Assembly (NCBI GenBank): GCA_021795795.1 | Contig: JAJYPA010000030.1 | Location: 1-34,947 of the forward strand | Reading direction: 5' to 3' | DNA length: 34,947 nucleotides | Source of the DNA: Pseudomonadota bacterium | GTDB taxonomy: Bacteria > Pseudomonadota > Gammaproteobacteria > Halothiobacillales > Halothiobacillaceae | Notes under the pieces: generated by a model | Databases searched by the model: none | Seen by the model: the letters and a program-made list of their open reading frames with translations, nothing else | Told to the model about the DNA's origin: nothing | Translations under genes and position numbers: made by a program | Shown: positions 17,767-26,400 of the stretch, one piece after another | Numbering within the stretch: the first letter of the stretch is position 1 | Layout: each line of letters starts with the position of its first letter

Positions 17767-19098
17767 TTATTCAGCCAGAAGAAAGGCAAGTAACTGATCG
17801 ATGCGACGTGCGGGAAAAGCCTGCACCCGATCGAGACCTTCCGGTGGTGAAAGTTGTGGCAAATCCTCAATTTTGAGATTGAGCGCATGCGGTAGATTGT
17901 CGGGCAGATGCGGCGGTGTGAAGCGGATACGCTCCCCCGTACGTTTATCCCGACCAATCAGGCTTTGCACGTGATCAGCAGACTCATGCAGCTTGGCCGA
18001 TTGAACGGCAGCGATGGCCATCACATTGACATCAATATCTTCCGCCGCCAATCGCTGTACCGTTTCGTAGAGATAAGACTCCAACAAGGACTGCATCCGT
18101 TTCTGATCTTCGGGCAACAGGTGATCGATCTTGGTCGCACAAACCGCGACTCTACGAATTCGACGACGGAACAACCGGCCAAGCCAATGATCCTGCCCGT
18201 AGCGGAATGGCTGTAACACGCTGTTGAGCGCGGCACGCATGTCTTTGAGCGCTTCCTGCCCGGCGGTCATGGCGCCCAACAGATCGATGAGAATCACCTG
18301 TGCGTCAAGCTGCTTGAAATGCTGTTCGAAAAATGGTTTGGCTTCGTGATCACGATACGCCTTGTAATGCTCCGCACACACCGCGCCCCAGGATTGGGCG
18401 GGGAATTTGTCTAGCACCGCGCCACCTGCCAGCTTAGTGAAAAACAGTGGCACGAAGGGTTTGTCACCGGGTTTGTAATCGGCGCCCGCCAACAGAAACC
18501 GACCCGGAAGGTTTCGGCTGAGTTGATGTGGCGGTAACCGGCAATCGGCAAGAAATTCTGCCCAGCGCTGTTGCAACTGCGAAAGGTACGCTCGATCAAC
18601 GGGTGCCATTGGGTCGATTGCAGCCAGCTCCTGAATAAGTGCATTTCCCAATTCCAACCGCGGCGACTGGCTGCACCATCCCCACAGGGCTTGGCAAAAC
18701 TGGGGAAAATCCCAATTAAGAAGAGCAAGATCCATGAGCCACTCACCGGGGTAATCGAACAGTTCAATAATTCGTTTACGTGGTTTTGGGGAATACCATG
18801 AGCGCACCATTGTGAGTTCGATTCGAGCAATTGACCAGTCGGTGGTCGAAGTCGGCCAGTATGGCGGGCGATGCGTGAGCGCCTGTAATCCCGCATCATA
18901 ATCGAAAGCATGGGGCGCATCCCGCCGCCACAAACCGTGCGCAACATCCGTTAAAACCACTTGCTGGATGAGCGACCCTCGGCGGGCATTTTCAAGATGA
19001 TTGATGATCGACGTGATCAGGGTGGATTTTCCCGCCTGAGAAAGCCCGGTAATACCAATCCGGGTCGTTGTAGCGCTTGCAAATGGAAGTGGACTCAA
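17767..19098 (-). CDS. ycjX: YcjX-type P-loop NTPase
   Basis: A 443-residue protein with a Walker A motif right at the N-terminus (GLSQAGKST, G18-T26) and further YcjX features: RRGSLIQQVVLTDVAHGLWRR, ELFDYPGEWLMDLALL, and VCATKIDHLLPEDQKRMQ, which looks like the NKxD-equivalent region. The family is stress-linked (Psp regulon in E. coli); its biochemical role is not settled. The only usable start is a TTG at 19098, since an in-frame stop lies seven codons upstream; AGGCGG sits 8 nt before it. It is followed by ycjF. The 337-nt upstream region contains the hairpin-rich repeat and no obvious sigma-70 promoter. Confidence 0.88.
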   Translation of the reverse strand: MSPLPFASATTTRIGITGLSQAGKSTLITSIINHLENARRGSLIQQVVLTDVAHGLWRRDAPHAFDYDAGLQALTHRPPYWPTSTTDWSIARIELTMVRSWYSPKPRKRIIELFDYPGEWLMDLALLNWDFPQFCQALWGWCSQSPRLELGNALIQELAAIDPMAPVDRAYLSQLQQRWAEFLADCRLPPHQLSRNLPGRFLLAGADYKPGDKPFVPLFFTKLAGGAVLDKFPAQSWGAVCAEHYKAYRDHEAKPFFEQHFKQLDAQVILIDLLGAMTAGQEALKDMRAALNSVLQPFRYGQDHWLGRLFRRRIRRVAVCATKIDHLLPEDQKRMQSLLESYLYETVQRLAAEDIDVNVMAIAAVQSAKLHESADHVQSLIGRDKRTGERIRFTPPHLPDNLPHALNLKIEDLPQLSPPEGLDRVQAFPARRIDQLLAFLLAE

Positions 19099-19137
19099 TT
19101 TCGATACCGCCTGTCGCTACACGTGTTCTGTCTAGAG

Positions 19138-19285
19138 AAGATCTGCACAAATGCAGACCTTCCAGTGCAGGGCATCCATGCCCTGCCGCTCAATGACGCA
19201 AGTCATTTAAATGCGCAGCACAAGACGGGCGTGAACCCGCAGCTTGCGCAAGCCCGTGTCCGCACGAAGCCATGGATGGATTCGT
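19138..19285. repeat. Hairpin-rich intergenic element upstream of ycjX
   Basis: Consecutive inverted repeats: 10-bp stem with one mismatch around CAAA (19138-19161); the perfect 20-bp palindrome GCAGGGCAT-CC-ATGCCCTGC (19167-19186); AATGAC-GCAA-GTCATT (19192-19207); then overlapping alternatives ACGGGC/GCCCGT and TGCGCA-GC/GCT-TGCGCA (about 19212-19257); and ACGAA/TTCGT enclosing CCATGGATGG (19264-19285). No gene fits. The modules GGCATCCATGCC, CGGGCGTGAACCCG and CCATGGATGG look like those of dispersed intergenic repeats I recall from other gammaproteobacteria, so a mosaic repeat is my preferred reading; a structured RNA or terminator cluster are alternatives. The other ~150 nt of this 337-nt gap hold only the inverted repeat listed next. 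Confidence 0.6.
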
Positions 19286-19302
19286 ACTAAGATTCCCTAG
19301 TC

Positions 19303-19357
19303 GCCTCGAAAGCAAAATCGATAATCGTCCAAATCATCAATAACACAGGTTCGAGGC
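19303..19357. repeat. 8-bp inverted repeat GCCTCGAA / TTCGAGGC
   Basis: GCCTCGAA (19303-19310) and TTCGAGGC (19350-19357) are separated by 39 nt, downstream of the EAL gene in its reading direction. The same 7-bp core occurs as an inverted repeat on the other side of that gene (20799-20828). Function unknown. Confidence 0.4.
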
Positions 19358-19435
19358 AGCCAATGGCGACATTCTATGACACTTGCAGTGACAGGGCTGG
19401 AACTTGACATCCCCGCCAAAAGGAAATTGCGAGTT

Positions 19436-20671
19436 TTAAACGTCCAACCAGTTGATATCACAGCAAACGACTTTATTGCCATTATCGGGTGCATGCCCGC
19501 GACAGTACGACAGCGTGCGGCACAAATTCCCGCCCGCAACCGACAGATAAGGTCGACTGATCTGGACCATATTGGGTTCGATCATGGCTCGGCGGAAATA
19601 AGGACGCTTTGCCCAGCAAGCGCCCTCGGCATGTGCCAGGGGTCGAAACCGATTCTTGATCGAAGCCGGTGCAAACGCACCGTGAATGGTTTCTGTCACC
19701 TGATAACCTCTTGCATCGAGCACAAATACACGCGCAACGATTGCCATCGATAATAAGGCACGGGAAGCATTCTGGAGGGATTCGCCCCGTTCCAGTGCAA
19801 CCAACATATCCTCAAAACGTTCGGTGACTGAAACGATCTGTTGATGAAGGTTGTAATCGGCTCGATCCATTTCTAGCGAACTATCCTTCAATCCCTGATC
19901 AAGGAAATCGCGATTAAACTCTTCCTTTTGATTCAGCAGTGCCGGCATAGCTAGACCAAATCCCTGCAACAGATCCGCCCCCGAGTTTAGTGCAATAGCT
20001 AGCTGCTTGGGGGTTTCGATACCTTCTTGCAATACCATGCTGCCCGCTTCGTGGATCATGGCAACCAAAGAGGGCAACGTACGCTGTGCACGATAAGAAT
20101 ATTCGGATTCGACGATCAAACTTCGGTCAAGTTTGACGATATCCGCATTGATGCGCCACAAGCGGGTGAACTGTGAACCACCTACTCCAAAATCATCAAG
20201 CGCGATCAGGCATCCCAGTGAACGATAAAACTCGATGGACTCAATAAGCCGCGTATCATCGGGTAACTCCGACTCAACCACTTCAATAACGATGCGCCAG
20301 CCTTCTATATTCAGTGTTTGCAGAAGTTGTGCAAAAAAAGAACCGAACTGATGTCCATGCATGGCTACGAGCGGATGCACATTCAGAAACAACCAGCTTG
20401 ACTCGAAGTTGGCGTTGATGAAGTTCTTTAAGTGCACCTCCCGGCAGGCGCGGTCTGCACGAACCAGAAATTCGATATCCGTGATGGATTGGAACAAGTC
20501 TGCGGGCGAGCGTGGTGAACCATCGGCATCAAAAATCCTTGCCAGGCCTTCATATCCGACAATGCGCTGGTGCGCTACGCTGACGATTGGTTGAAAAGCG
20601 GAACGCACAGTGAACTGCTCACACTGAGCGACTCTTTGCCCATCTGCAGTGGTTTGAATTTGGGGATGCAT
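19436..20671 (-). CDS. EAL-domain c-di-GMP phosphodiesterase with C-terminal sensor-like domain
   Basis: Predicted to hydrolyse cyclic di-GMP. The EAL domain spans about 20-245 and its catalytic set looks intact: E41 in YEGLARI, N97 in FLNVHP, E130 and E133 in VIEVVESE, D159-D160 in ALDDFGVGG, K180, E216 in LQEGIET and Q236 in LLQGFGLA. Residues about 265-411 resemble the PDC/cache-like domain found after EAL in YkuI-type proteins (RVFVLDARGYQVTETI, WAKRPYFRRA). No membrane helix is visible, so it is probably cytosolic. The start is ATG 20671 with GAGG 5 nt upstream; the upstream GTG at 20716 lacks a ribosome-binding site. It lies alone between the repeats and the divergent fieF gene. The signal sensed is unknown. 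Confidence 0.88.
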   Translation of the reverse strand: MHPQIQTTADGQRVAQCEQFTVRSAFQPIVSVAHQRIVGYEGLARIFDADGSPRSPADLFQSITDIEFLVRADRACREVHLKNFINANFESSWLFLNVHPLVAMHGHQFGSFFAQLLQTLNIEGWRIVIEVVESELPDDTRLIESIEFYRSLGCLIALDDFGVGGSQFTRLWRINADIVKLDRSLIVESEYSYRAQRTLPSLVAMIHEAGSMVLQEGIETPKQLAIALNSGADLLQGFGLAMPALLNQKEEFNRDFLDQGLKDSSLEMDRADYNLHQQIVSVTERFEDMLVALERGESLQNASRALLSMAIVARVFVLDARGYQVTETIHGAFAPASIKNRFRPLAHAEGACWAKRPYFRRAMIEPNMVQISRPYLSVAGGNLCRTLSYCRGHAPDNGNKVVCCDINWLDV

Positions 20672-20798
20672 GAAAGCCTCATTGAACAAATGCACGTATA
20701 AACAAGCAAAAAACACGCCATATATTGGTTTTCGATAAATAAGCTTTCAGAAAATCAAAACCTCAATCTTCCTGTGAGGAACCCAAACAGAAAATAAA

Positions 20799-20828
20799 GG
20801 GCACCTCGAAAGGTTATTCGAGGGGTCC
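20799..20828. repeat. Inverted repeat with CCTCGAA core between EAL gene and fieF
   Basis: GGGCACCTCGAA (20799-20810) and TTCGAGGGGTCC (20817-20828) pair at 10 of 12 positions around AGGTTA. A smaller hairpin TTCCT-GTG-AGGAA is at 20769-20781. In the 292-nt divergent region the only other signals are the fieF promoter and palindrome. Function unknown. Confidence 0.4.
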
Positions 20829-20913
20829 TGACGGTATTGTTCAGAAAAAAATCAAAGGGAATTGCCCAGACATCAACAAACCAGCGATAAGAATGATACT
20901 ATAAAACAACAGC

Positions 20914-20943
20914 TTGTGTGTGATTTATTTAGACCGGTCTAAT
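20914..20943 (+). promoter_or_regulatory. Probable promoter of fieF
   Basis: TTGTGT (20914-20919), 18-nt spacer, TCTAAT (20938-20943), the latter matching TATAAT at 5 of 6 bases. The -10 lies on the right half of the palindrome listed next, so binding there would block transcription. Confidence 0.5.
20929..20942. promoter_or_regulatory. Perfect 14-bp palindrome, probable operator
   Basis: TTAGACCGGTCTAA, 21 nt before the fieF start and overlapping its -10. The AGACCGGTCT core resembles operators of several TetR-family repressors. No TetR gene is in the window, so the regulator would be encoded elsewhere. Family assignment is inference. Confidence 0.6.
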
Positions 20944-20963
20944 TATTATATTTAGGTAATGCC

Positions 20964-21902
20964 ATGTCCCTTCGGGAAGAGAAACTGTTGAAACGAGTGA
21001 CCATTGCCTCTGTCGGAGTCGCGATCTTGTTGATCACGCTGAAACTGGTGGCGGTGATCAGTACCAACGCAATCAGTATGATGGCGTCCTTGATTGACTC
21101 GACAATGGATCTGTTCGCCTCACTCGTCACCTTGATTGCAGTTCGAATCGCGCTGCAACCCCCGGATGAAGATCACCGTTTCGGTCACGGCAAGGCTGAA
21201 CCACTGGCTGCATTGGCCCAAGCTACCTTCATTGCGGGTTCAGGTGCATTCTTGTTGCTTGAAGCCGTTCAGCGCCTGATTCGGCCCCAAACGGTAGAAA
21301 CCGTCGACTTTGGCATCGCCGTGATGATCCTATCGATGGTTGCAACGGGGTTCCTGGTTTTGTTTCAGCGCCACGTCATTCGTGTCACCCAATCCACTGC
21401 CATCCAGGCCGATGCGGCGCATTACGGATCGGATTTTCTGGTCAATGCCGCCACAATCGCGGCTTTGTGGTTAGCTCAGCAAGGGGTGCACTGGATTGAC
21501 CCGATTTTTGGTGCAGCAGTGGGTGGTTTTATCTTGTTCAGCGCCTGGATTGTCGGTCGCAAGGCGTTGGATCAGTTAATGGATCGGGAAGTACTGGACG
21601 GCAGTGAGGATCGTATTCACGGCATTGCGGTCAGTCACCCGCGGGTGGAAGCGGCCGATCATATACGCACGCGCATGGCCGGGCGCACCATGATCATCCA
21701 GCTTTATATCTACCTGCAAAATGATCTCGATCTCGCACACGCTCATGTCATTGGCGACGAAGTGGCAGAACGGATTCAAGAAATATTCCCTGGTGCCGAT
21801 ATATTGATACATGAAGAGCCTTACCACGGCGTGAACCAACAATCCGATGCCCAGGGTCGAAGCGCATCCAAGACCGGGTCATCTTTTCAGGAGTCCATAT
21901 GA
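20964..21902 (+). CDS. fieF: CDF-family divalent cation exporter (FieF/YiiP type)
   Basis: Proton-coupled antiporter of the inner membrane exporting Zn2+, Cd2+ or Fe2+. The metal ligands fall at the same residue numbers as in E. coli YiiP: transport site D45, D49 (SLIDSTMDL), H153 and D157 (DAAHYGSDF); second site D68, H71 and H75 (DEDHRFGH). Six TM helices span about 12-205, followed by a cytosolic domain with HPRVEAADHIRTRMAGRTMIIQLYI and HAHVIGDEVAERI. The C-terminus extends about 20 residues past the usual end with a Ser/Gln-rich tail. 312 aa against about 300 in E. coli. The last codons overlap the next small gene (ATGA). Confidence 0.95.
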   Translation: MSLREEKLLKRVTIASVGVAILLITLKLVAVISTNAISMMASLIDSTMDLFASLVTLIAVRIALQPPDEDHRFGHGKAEPLAALAQATFIAGSGAFLLLEAVQRLIRPQTVETVDFGIAVMILSMVATGFLVLFQRHVIRVTQSTAIQADAAHYGSDFLVNAATIAALWLAQQGVHWIDPIFGAAVGGFILFSAWIVGRKALDQLMDREVLDGSEDRIHGIAVSHPRVEAADHIRTRMAGRTMIIQLYIYLQNDLDLAHAHVIGDEVAERIQEIFPGADILIHEEPYHGVNQQSDAQGRSASKTGSSFQESI

Positions 21903-22120
21903 GCAACAACATTTCCAGCATTGGTGTACTGGTGCAAAACTTTGCTCAGTCGGCATCCCAATCACAAGTCCAGGAACTGGCTCAGATCGCGATGCTGAAA
22001 AAAGCTCAGGATATCCAGGCTCAAAGTATTCTGCCCCTGCTGGATGCCGTCGTTGAAAACAGCCCCAAACTCGCTTCACCGACTGACTCTATCGGCAAAG
22101 TACTTGATGTTCGCGCTTAA
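21899..22120 (+). CDS. Small YjfB-like protein (putative motility family)
   Basis: A 73-residue protein whose ATG overlaps the fieF stop (ATGA) and has AGGAG 7 nt upstream, so it is almost certainly translated, and coupled to fieF. No signal peptide and no TM segment. The central stretch (VQELAQIAMLKKAQDIQAQ, then ILPLLDAV) fits the helical pattern of the YjfB family, short proteins labelled putative motility proteins without a proven role. The family link is by eye and moderate. An operon with a metal exporter is not an arrangement I recognise. Confidence 0.72.
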   Translation: MSNNISSIGVLVQNFAQSASQSQVQELAQIAMLKKAQDIQAQSILPLLDAVVENSPKLASPTDSIGKVLDVRA

Positions 22121-22170
22121 TCTGAAGCCCATGAAAAATTGAGATGATATAAGTAACCCTTGGCTCTGAC

Positions 22171-22217
22171 CACATGACCATATTTTAATCTTGGCCGTTA
22201 AAGGTCTGGCTTACCAT
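22171..22217 (+). promoter_or_regulatory. Shared regulatory motif and -10 box before the adaptor-permease operon
   Basis: CACATGA (22171-22177), seven bases, TTAATC (22185-22190), and the -10-like TACCAT at 22212-22217. The same arrangement, with identical distances, precedes the response regulator gene at 32679. The -35 position is poor, as expected for an activator-dependent promoter. Binding by the response regulator is inferred. Confidence 0.6.
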
Positions 22218-22223
22218 GTGTCG

Positions 22224-23399
22224 ATGAAGCAGTTAATCGATGAAAACCACACTCAAACTCCTTTGATCGGATTTGCTCGTCCTTCTGGTCGAGGGCGCCG
22301 ACGATTTCTCGGATTTTCTGGCGTTTGCTTGCTTTGCGTTGGGCTGCTGTCCGCCTGGGCTCCTTTTGCGGCACCGGCATCGATGACAACGCAAAGCAAG
22401 GCGCTGGATTCGATCAGTGTACTCACTCAAACGGTTGATCGTCAGACCGTGATTTCCGGCCTGGGTCGCGTCTTGCCTATGGTGACACTGGCATTGCGCG
22501 CGCAGCGCTCCGGGCAAATCCAGCAGTCTCGTTTACATCTGGGGCAGATTGTTTCTGCCAGCGAGATCGTGGGGTTTCTGGGTGGTGCCGGCTTGGATGC
22601 ACAAATTGCGCAGGCCGCAGTTGAATGGACACGAGCACAGGCCGAAGTCAAAGCCGCCCAGCGTGCGCTCGAAATCGACCGTAAGACACTGGCTTACGCG
22701 CAGACCACCCAAAAAACGCTTATTCAAGGCGAATTGGCACTCAAATTGGCCGCGGCCAATCAACACCGTGCGCAAAGCGCCTTGAATGCCTTGCAAGAAG
22801 AGCGCGTACTGCGCTCGCCAACGCAGGGGGTGGTGACGCAAATTGATCAAGCCGAGGGCAGTCTCGTTCAACCCGGCATGACGATTGCGCGGATTGAGCC
22901 TTTGAATGATTTGCAACTTCGCGCCACCTTTTATCCGGCCGAGGCGGGTCAAGCAACCAGCCAGATTCACCCGGGGATGACGGGCTGGTTTCAGCCCTTG
23001 GGCTCCGGGCAAAAAATAGCGATACGCGTTCAGTCTCTGTTGCCGCTGAATCCTCAAAATGGCGCTTTGCCCGTCATTTTGCGGCCGGTAATCAACGCGG
23101 CTTCGCATCAGATGCCCCGTGGCTGGCAATCGGGGACGATGGGTTCGATTGAACTGGATGCCAATCAACAGACGGTCATTCCCATCCCGACCCGCGCACT
23201 GGTTCTCGATCAGGGGCAATGGTGGGTTTTGGTCTGGCAGGATGGGCACTGGCAGCGACAGCGCGTCCACATCGGCGACAGTCACGGTTCATCGACGGAT
23301 ATTATCAGCGGTTTATCCGCGGGTGAGCGGATCCGGGTCGATCAGGCGTATCTGGCGTTTCATCATCAGTTCAGCCTGCGTTATCAGCAGCCGGATTAA
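22224..23399 (+). CDS. RND efflux periplasmic adaptor (membrane fusion protein)
   Basis: Periplasmic adaptor for the permease that starts 2 nt after its stop. The N-terminus has an Arg-rich stretch (RGRRRF) and then a hydrophobic export segment (about 31-50). The lipoyl halves are recognisable (RSGQIQQSRLHLGQIVSA and RSPTQGVVTQIDQAEGSLVQPGMT), with an Ala/Gln-rich coiled-coil hairpin between them; the beta-barrel part follows. The start is ATG 22224 rather than the TTG at 22191, because the TTG overlaps the shared regulatory motif and because ATG 22224 stands at the same distance from that motif as the response regulator ATG. No strong ribosome-binding site is present. 391 aa. No outer-membrane partner is encoded in this operon. 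Confidence 0.88.
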   Translation: MKQLIDENHTQTPLIGFARPSGRGRRRFLGFSGVCLLCVGLLSAWAPFAAPASMTTQSKALDSISVLTQTVDRQTVISGLGRVLPMVTLALRAQRSGQIQQSRLHLGQIVSASEIVGFLGGAGLDAQIAQAAVEWTRAQAEVKAAQRALEIDRKTLAYAQTTQKTLIQGELALKLAAANQHRAQSALNALQEERVLRSPTQGVVTQIDQAEGSLVQPGMTIARIEPLNDLQLRATFYPAEAGQATSQIHPGMTGWFQPLGSGQKIAIRVQSLLPLNPQNGALPVILRPVINAASHQMPRGWQSGTMGSIELDANQQTVIPIPTRALVLDQGQWWVLVWQDGHWQRQRVHIGDSHGSSTDIISGLSAGERIRVDQAYLAFHHQFSLRYQQPD

Positions 23400-23401
23400 G
23401 C

Positions 23402-26400
23402 ATGCAGCAGGAGCAGAACGAGTCGCACGAGGCCGTGCCCATTACCGAGACGGGATGGGTTCGCTGGCTCAGGCAGCCGGTTGTCTGGGCAATGGTTTAT
23501 GGCGCGCTCATCGCTTATGGGCTGTACGCATTAATCAACATTCCGGTTGAGGTGCTGCCGCGTTTCGATTTTCCGCAAATCAGCATCGTGACCTCGCTGC
23601 CGGGCAGCAGCACGCAGGAACTGGAAGCAGAAATCGCCCGCCCGATAGAGAATGAATTACTGGCGCTGCCGCAAGTGACTCATATCCGCTCGACCATCGG
23701 TCATGGGCAGGTGGCAACCCATGTGCGTTTTGCCGAGCATTCCAACCCGACGCTGGATTTGCAAATGGTCAATGGGGCGATTGATCGGGCACGCAGCCAA
23801 CTGCCTAATGCGGCGCATCCTTTTGCTGAAATCATGGGTAATGCGATCAATGAAATTGCCGATTACAGCCTGATTTTGCCGTCTGATGCTTCGCCGGATT
23901 CTGTGCGCCGATTGATTGACAGCACGATTGTGCCGCAGCTGCGCGCAGTGCCCGGCGTACAGCGAGTGGATGTGTTTGGCGGTGGTGTACAGGTTCTGTG
24001 GGTTCAACCCGATCTGGCTGCCATGCAACAACGGCACCTCAGTGTCGCTGATATTACCCATGCGCTGCGCCAGTATGTGGTGTTGCAACCGGCAGGCTAT
24101 GTGTCATTAGGGCATCAGGATGTGCAAATCGAGCTGCGTGCCCTGCCGCGCCAAGCCCCAGCCATCCGTCAAATCACCATTCCGACTCGCCAAGGCCCGA
24201 TTCCCTTGAGCGCCATTGCGCGCGTGGTGCGTGCGCCGATGCCCAGTCACAGCGCGGTGACACTAGATAATCGAACCACCATTGCCATGACCGTATTTAA
24301 GCAGCCGGGCGCGTCCACGCTGCCCGTGACGCGAGAGGTGCAAAACGCACTAAACCTGAGCCAATCGATGCTGCCCCCTGGTTCGCGCTGGTTGCGGGTG
24401 TATGACCAAGGGCATTTGGTTGGCATTATCGGCAACGATCTCACCCGGAATTTGCTACTGGGTGCGGCACTGGCGGTACTGGTTCTATTCTGGCTGCTCG
24501 GTGGCGGGCGCGGTGTCTGGCTGCTTGCCGTCAGCATCCCCTTGTCGCTTTTGCTCGCGATTGCCGGTCTTTATGCCGTCGGGCAAACCCTGAATCTACT
24601 CACACTGGGCGCGCTCACGGTCGCCGTGGGTTTGTTGGCCGATGATGCGATCATCGTACTCGAAAGCATCATCCATCGCTGGGAACAAGGAGATGCCCGC
24701 TGGACGGGCGTCTGGCGGGGCTTGCGGGATATTGCCAGCCCCGACATCAGCGGAACCCTATCCACGGTGGCCGTGTTTTTGCCCTTGCTGTTGGTTGGCG
24801 GCTTGGCGGGGCTGTTTTTCCTGCCGTTTGCCTTGGCGATGACCTTTGCGCTGCTGGCCTCCTTGGTGGTGTCGCTCACACTGATTCCCCTGGGGTTGGG
24901 GCTGTTGCAAGCGGATCGTTATCTTCGACGCCCCGCCAAGGCAGCACCCCGCAAACGCTCGGGCGCGCGCTTGATTGATGCGCTCTACCGTTGGAATCTG
25001 AAGCTGTTTTATGGCGTTCTGCGGTACCCACGGGCGGGCTTGAGCCTCAGCGTGGGTTTGCTCGTACTCAGTGTGGCGAGCATGGCCTGGGTGACGGTGA
25101 ATTTTTTACCGCTGCCGAATGAGGGCGTCATGCTCGAGAGTTTTACGCTGCCGCCGGGCACTTCCCTGACCGAAACGCGCGCGACGGTTGCCCGAATCAC
25201 GCAGCGGTTGCGTGAAGATCCTGCCGTGGCGCATGTGTTTGCACGCATCGGTTCTGCGACCTCGACGGCCTATACCGAACCGGCTTACGCGGGGGAGATC
25301 CAAATCGTGCTGCATCGCCATACGGCAGTGAACGATCTGAATGCGATTGGTGGGCGATTGACCGCCTTGAGCGCTTTGCCCGGTGTGCAAACCAGCATCG
25401 ACACGCCCACCATTGAGCGGGTGGGAGAAAGTTTATCGGGGTTGCCGCAACCGTTTGTGATTCGGCTATTCGGGCCGCATATCGACACCCTGCATCAATT
25501 GGCCGATGAGATAACGCATCAATTACGCACCGCCGCACCCGGCCTCAGCGATGTATTCAATAACGATGGTTACCCGATCAATCAACTCAATATTGTCCCT
25601 CGCCCTGACGCCCTGGCGCTGTACGGCATTACGCCCGGCCAACTGGACATGCAACTGCAACCTCTGCTTTCTGGCCAAATACTGGCGACGGTACCGGATG
25701 GCAATTTGCCCCTGCCGCTGTTCATTCGTTTGGCGGGCGCACCGGATTGGTCCTTGCGCCAACTGGCGGCGCTCCCCATCACCGTGGATGGCGATCCGGC
25801 AAAAAACGCAGCCAGTCAGACCGTCACCTTGGGGCAAATCGCATCGATCCAGATGATTCAGACACCCAATCAGATCCGGCACATTCAGGGTGCCCGCGCC
25901 TTGGATATTCTGGCCACGCCAACGAGCATCCGTGCCGTTGCTGACATCAACAACACGCTGGATCAGATCAAACTGCCCAGTGGCTACCGGATTACGGTGG
26001 GCGGGCTCTATCCAGAACTGATTCACACCGGCATCGTGCTGGCCGTGGCCGCGTTGATCGCATTTGGCTTGATGCTGGGCATCCTGTTGCTGCAATTCGA
26101 TGGCTGGCTGGCGCCGGGCTTATTGCTGCTGCAAATCCCCCTGGCCTTGACGGGCGGCGCTTTGGCACTGAGCCTCAGCGGGATCGGGCTGAATGTGACC
26201 GGCTTGATCGCGTTTATTACCCTGATCGGCCTGAGCCTGAATCACGGCATCGTCCTGTTGTATCGCATTCATCGCAACGAACGCCATCTGCCATTGCGAC
26301 AGGCAGTGGAAGAGGCCATCGCGATCCGCTTTCGCCCCATCTTGCTGACCGTGCTGACCGCCATGCTCGGTATGTTGCCTACGGCCTTGGGCTGGGGACA

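Noticed and set aside
19248..19261. Possible sigma-54 promoter for ycjX (GG-N10-GC on minus)
   Set aside because: The GG/GC spacing and TTGC fit, and E. coli ycjX is in a sigma-54 regulon, but the -24 part is CGGACA rather than TGGCAC and the match lies inside the hairpin-rich repeat, where it may be incidental.
22191..22223. TTG start for the second adaptor protein
   Set aside because: It overlaps the shared regulatory motif and would lie upstream of the predicted transcript start; ATG 22224 has the same motif distance as the response regulator ATG.
22533..23285. 250-codon open frame on minus opposite the adaptor gene at 22224
   Set aside because: Arg- and Gln-rich composition typical of antisense frames; the plus-strand adaptor is certain.
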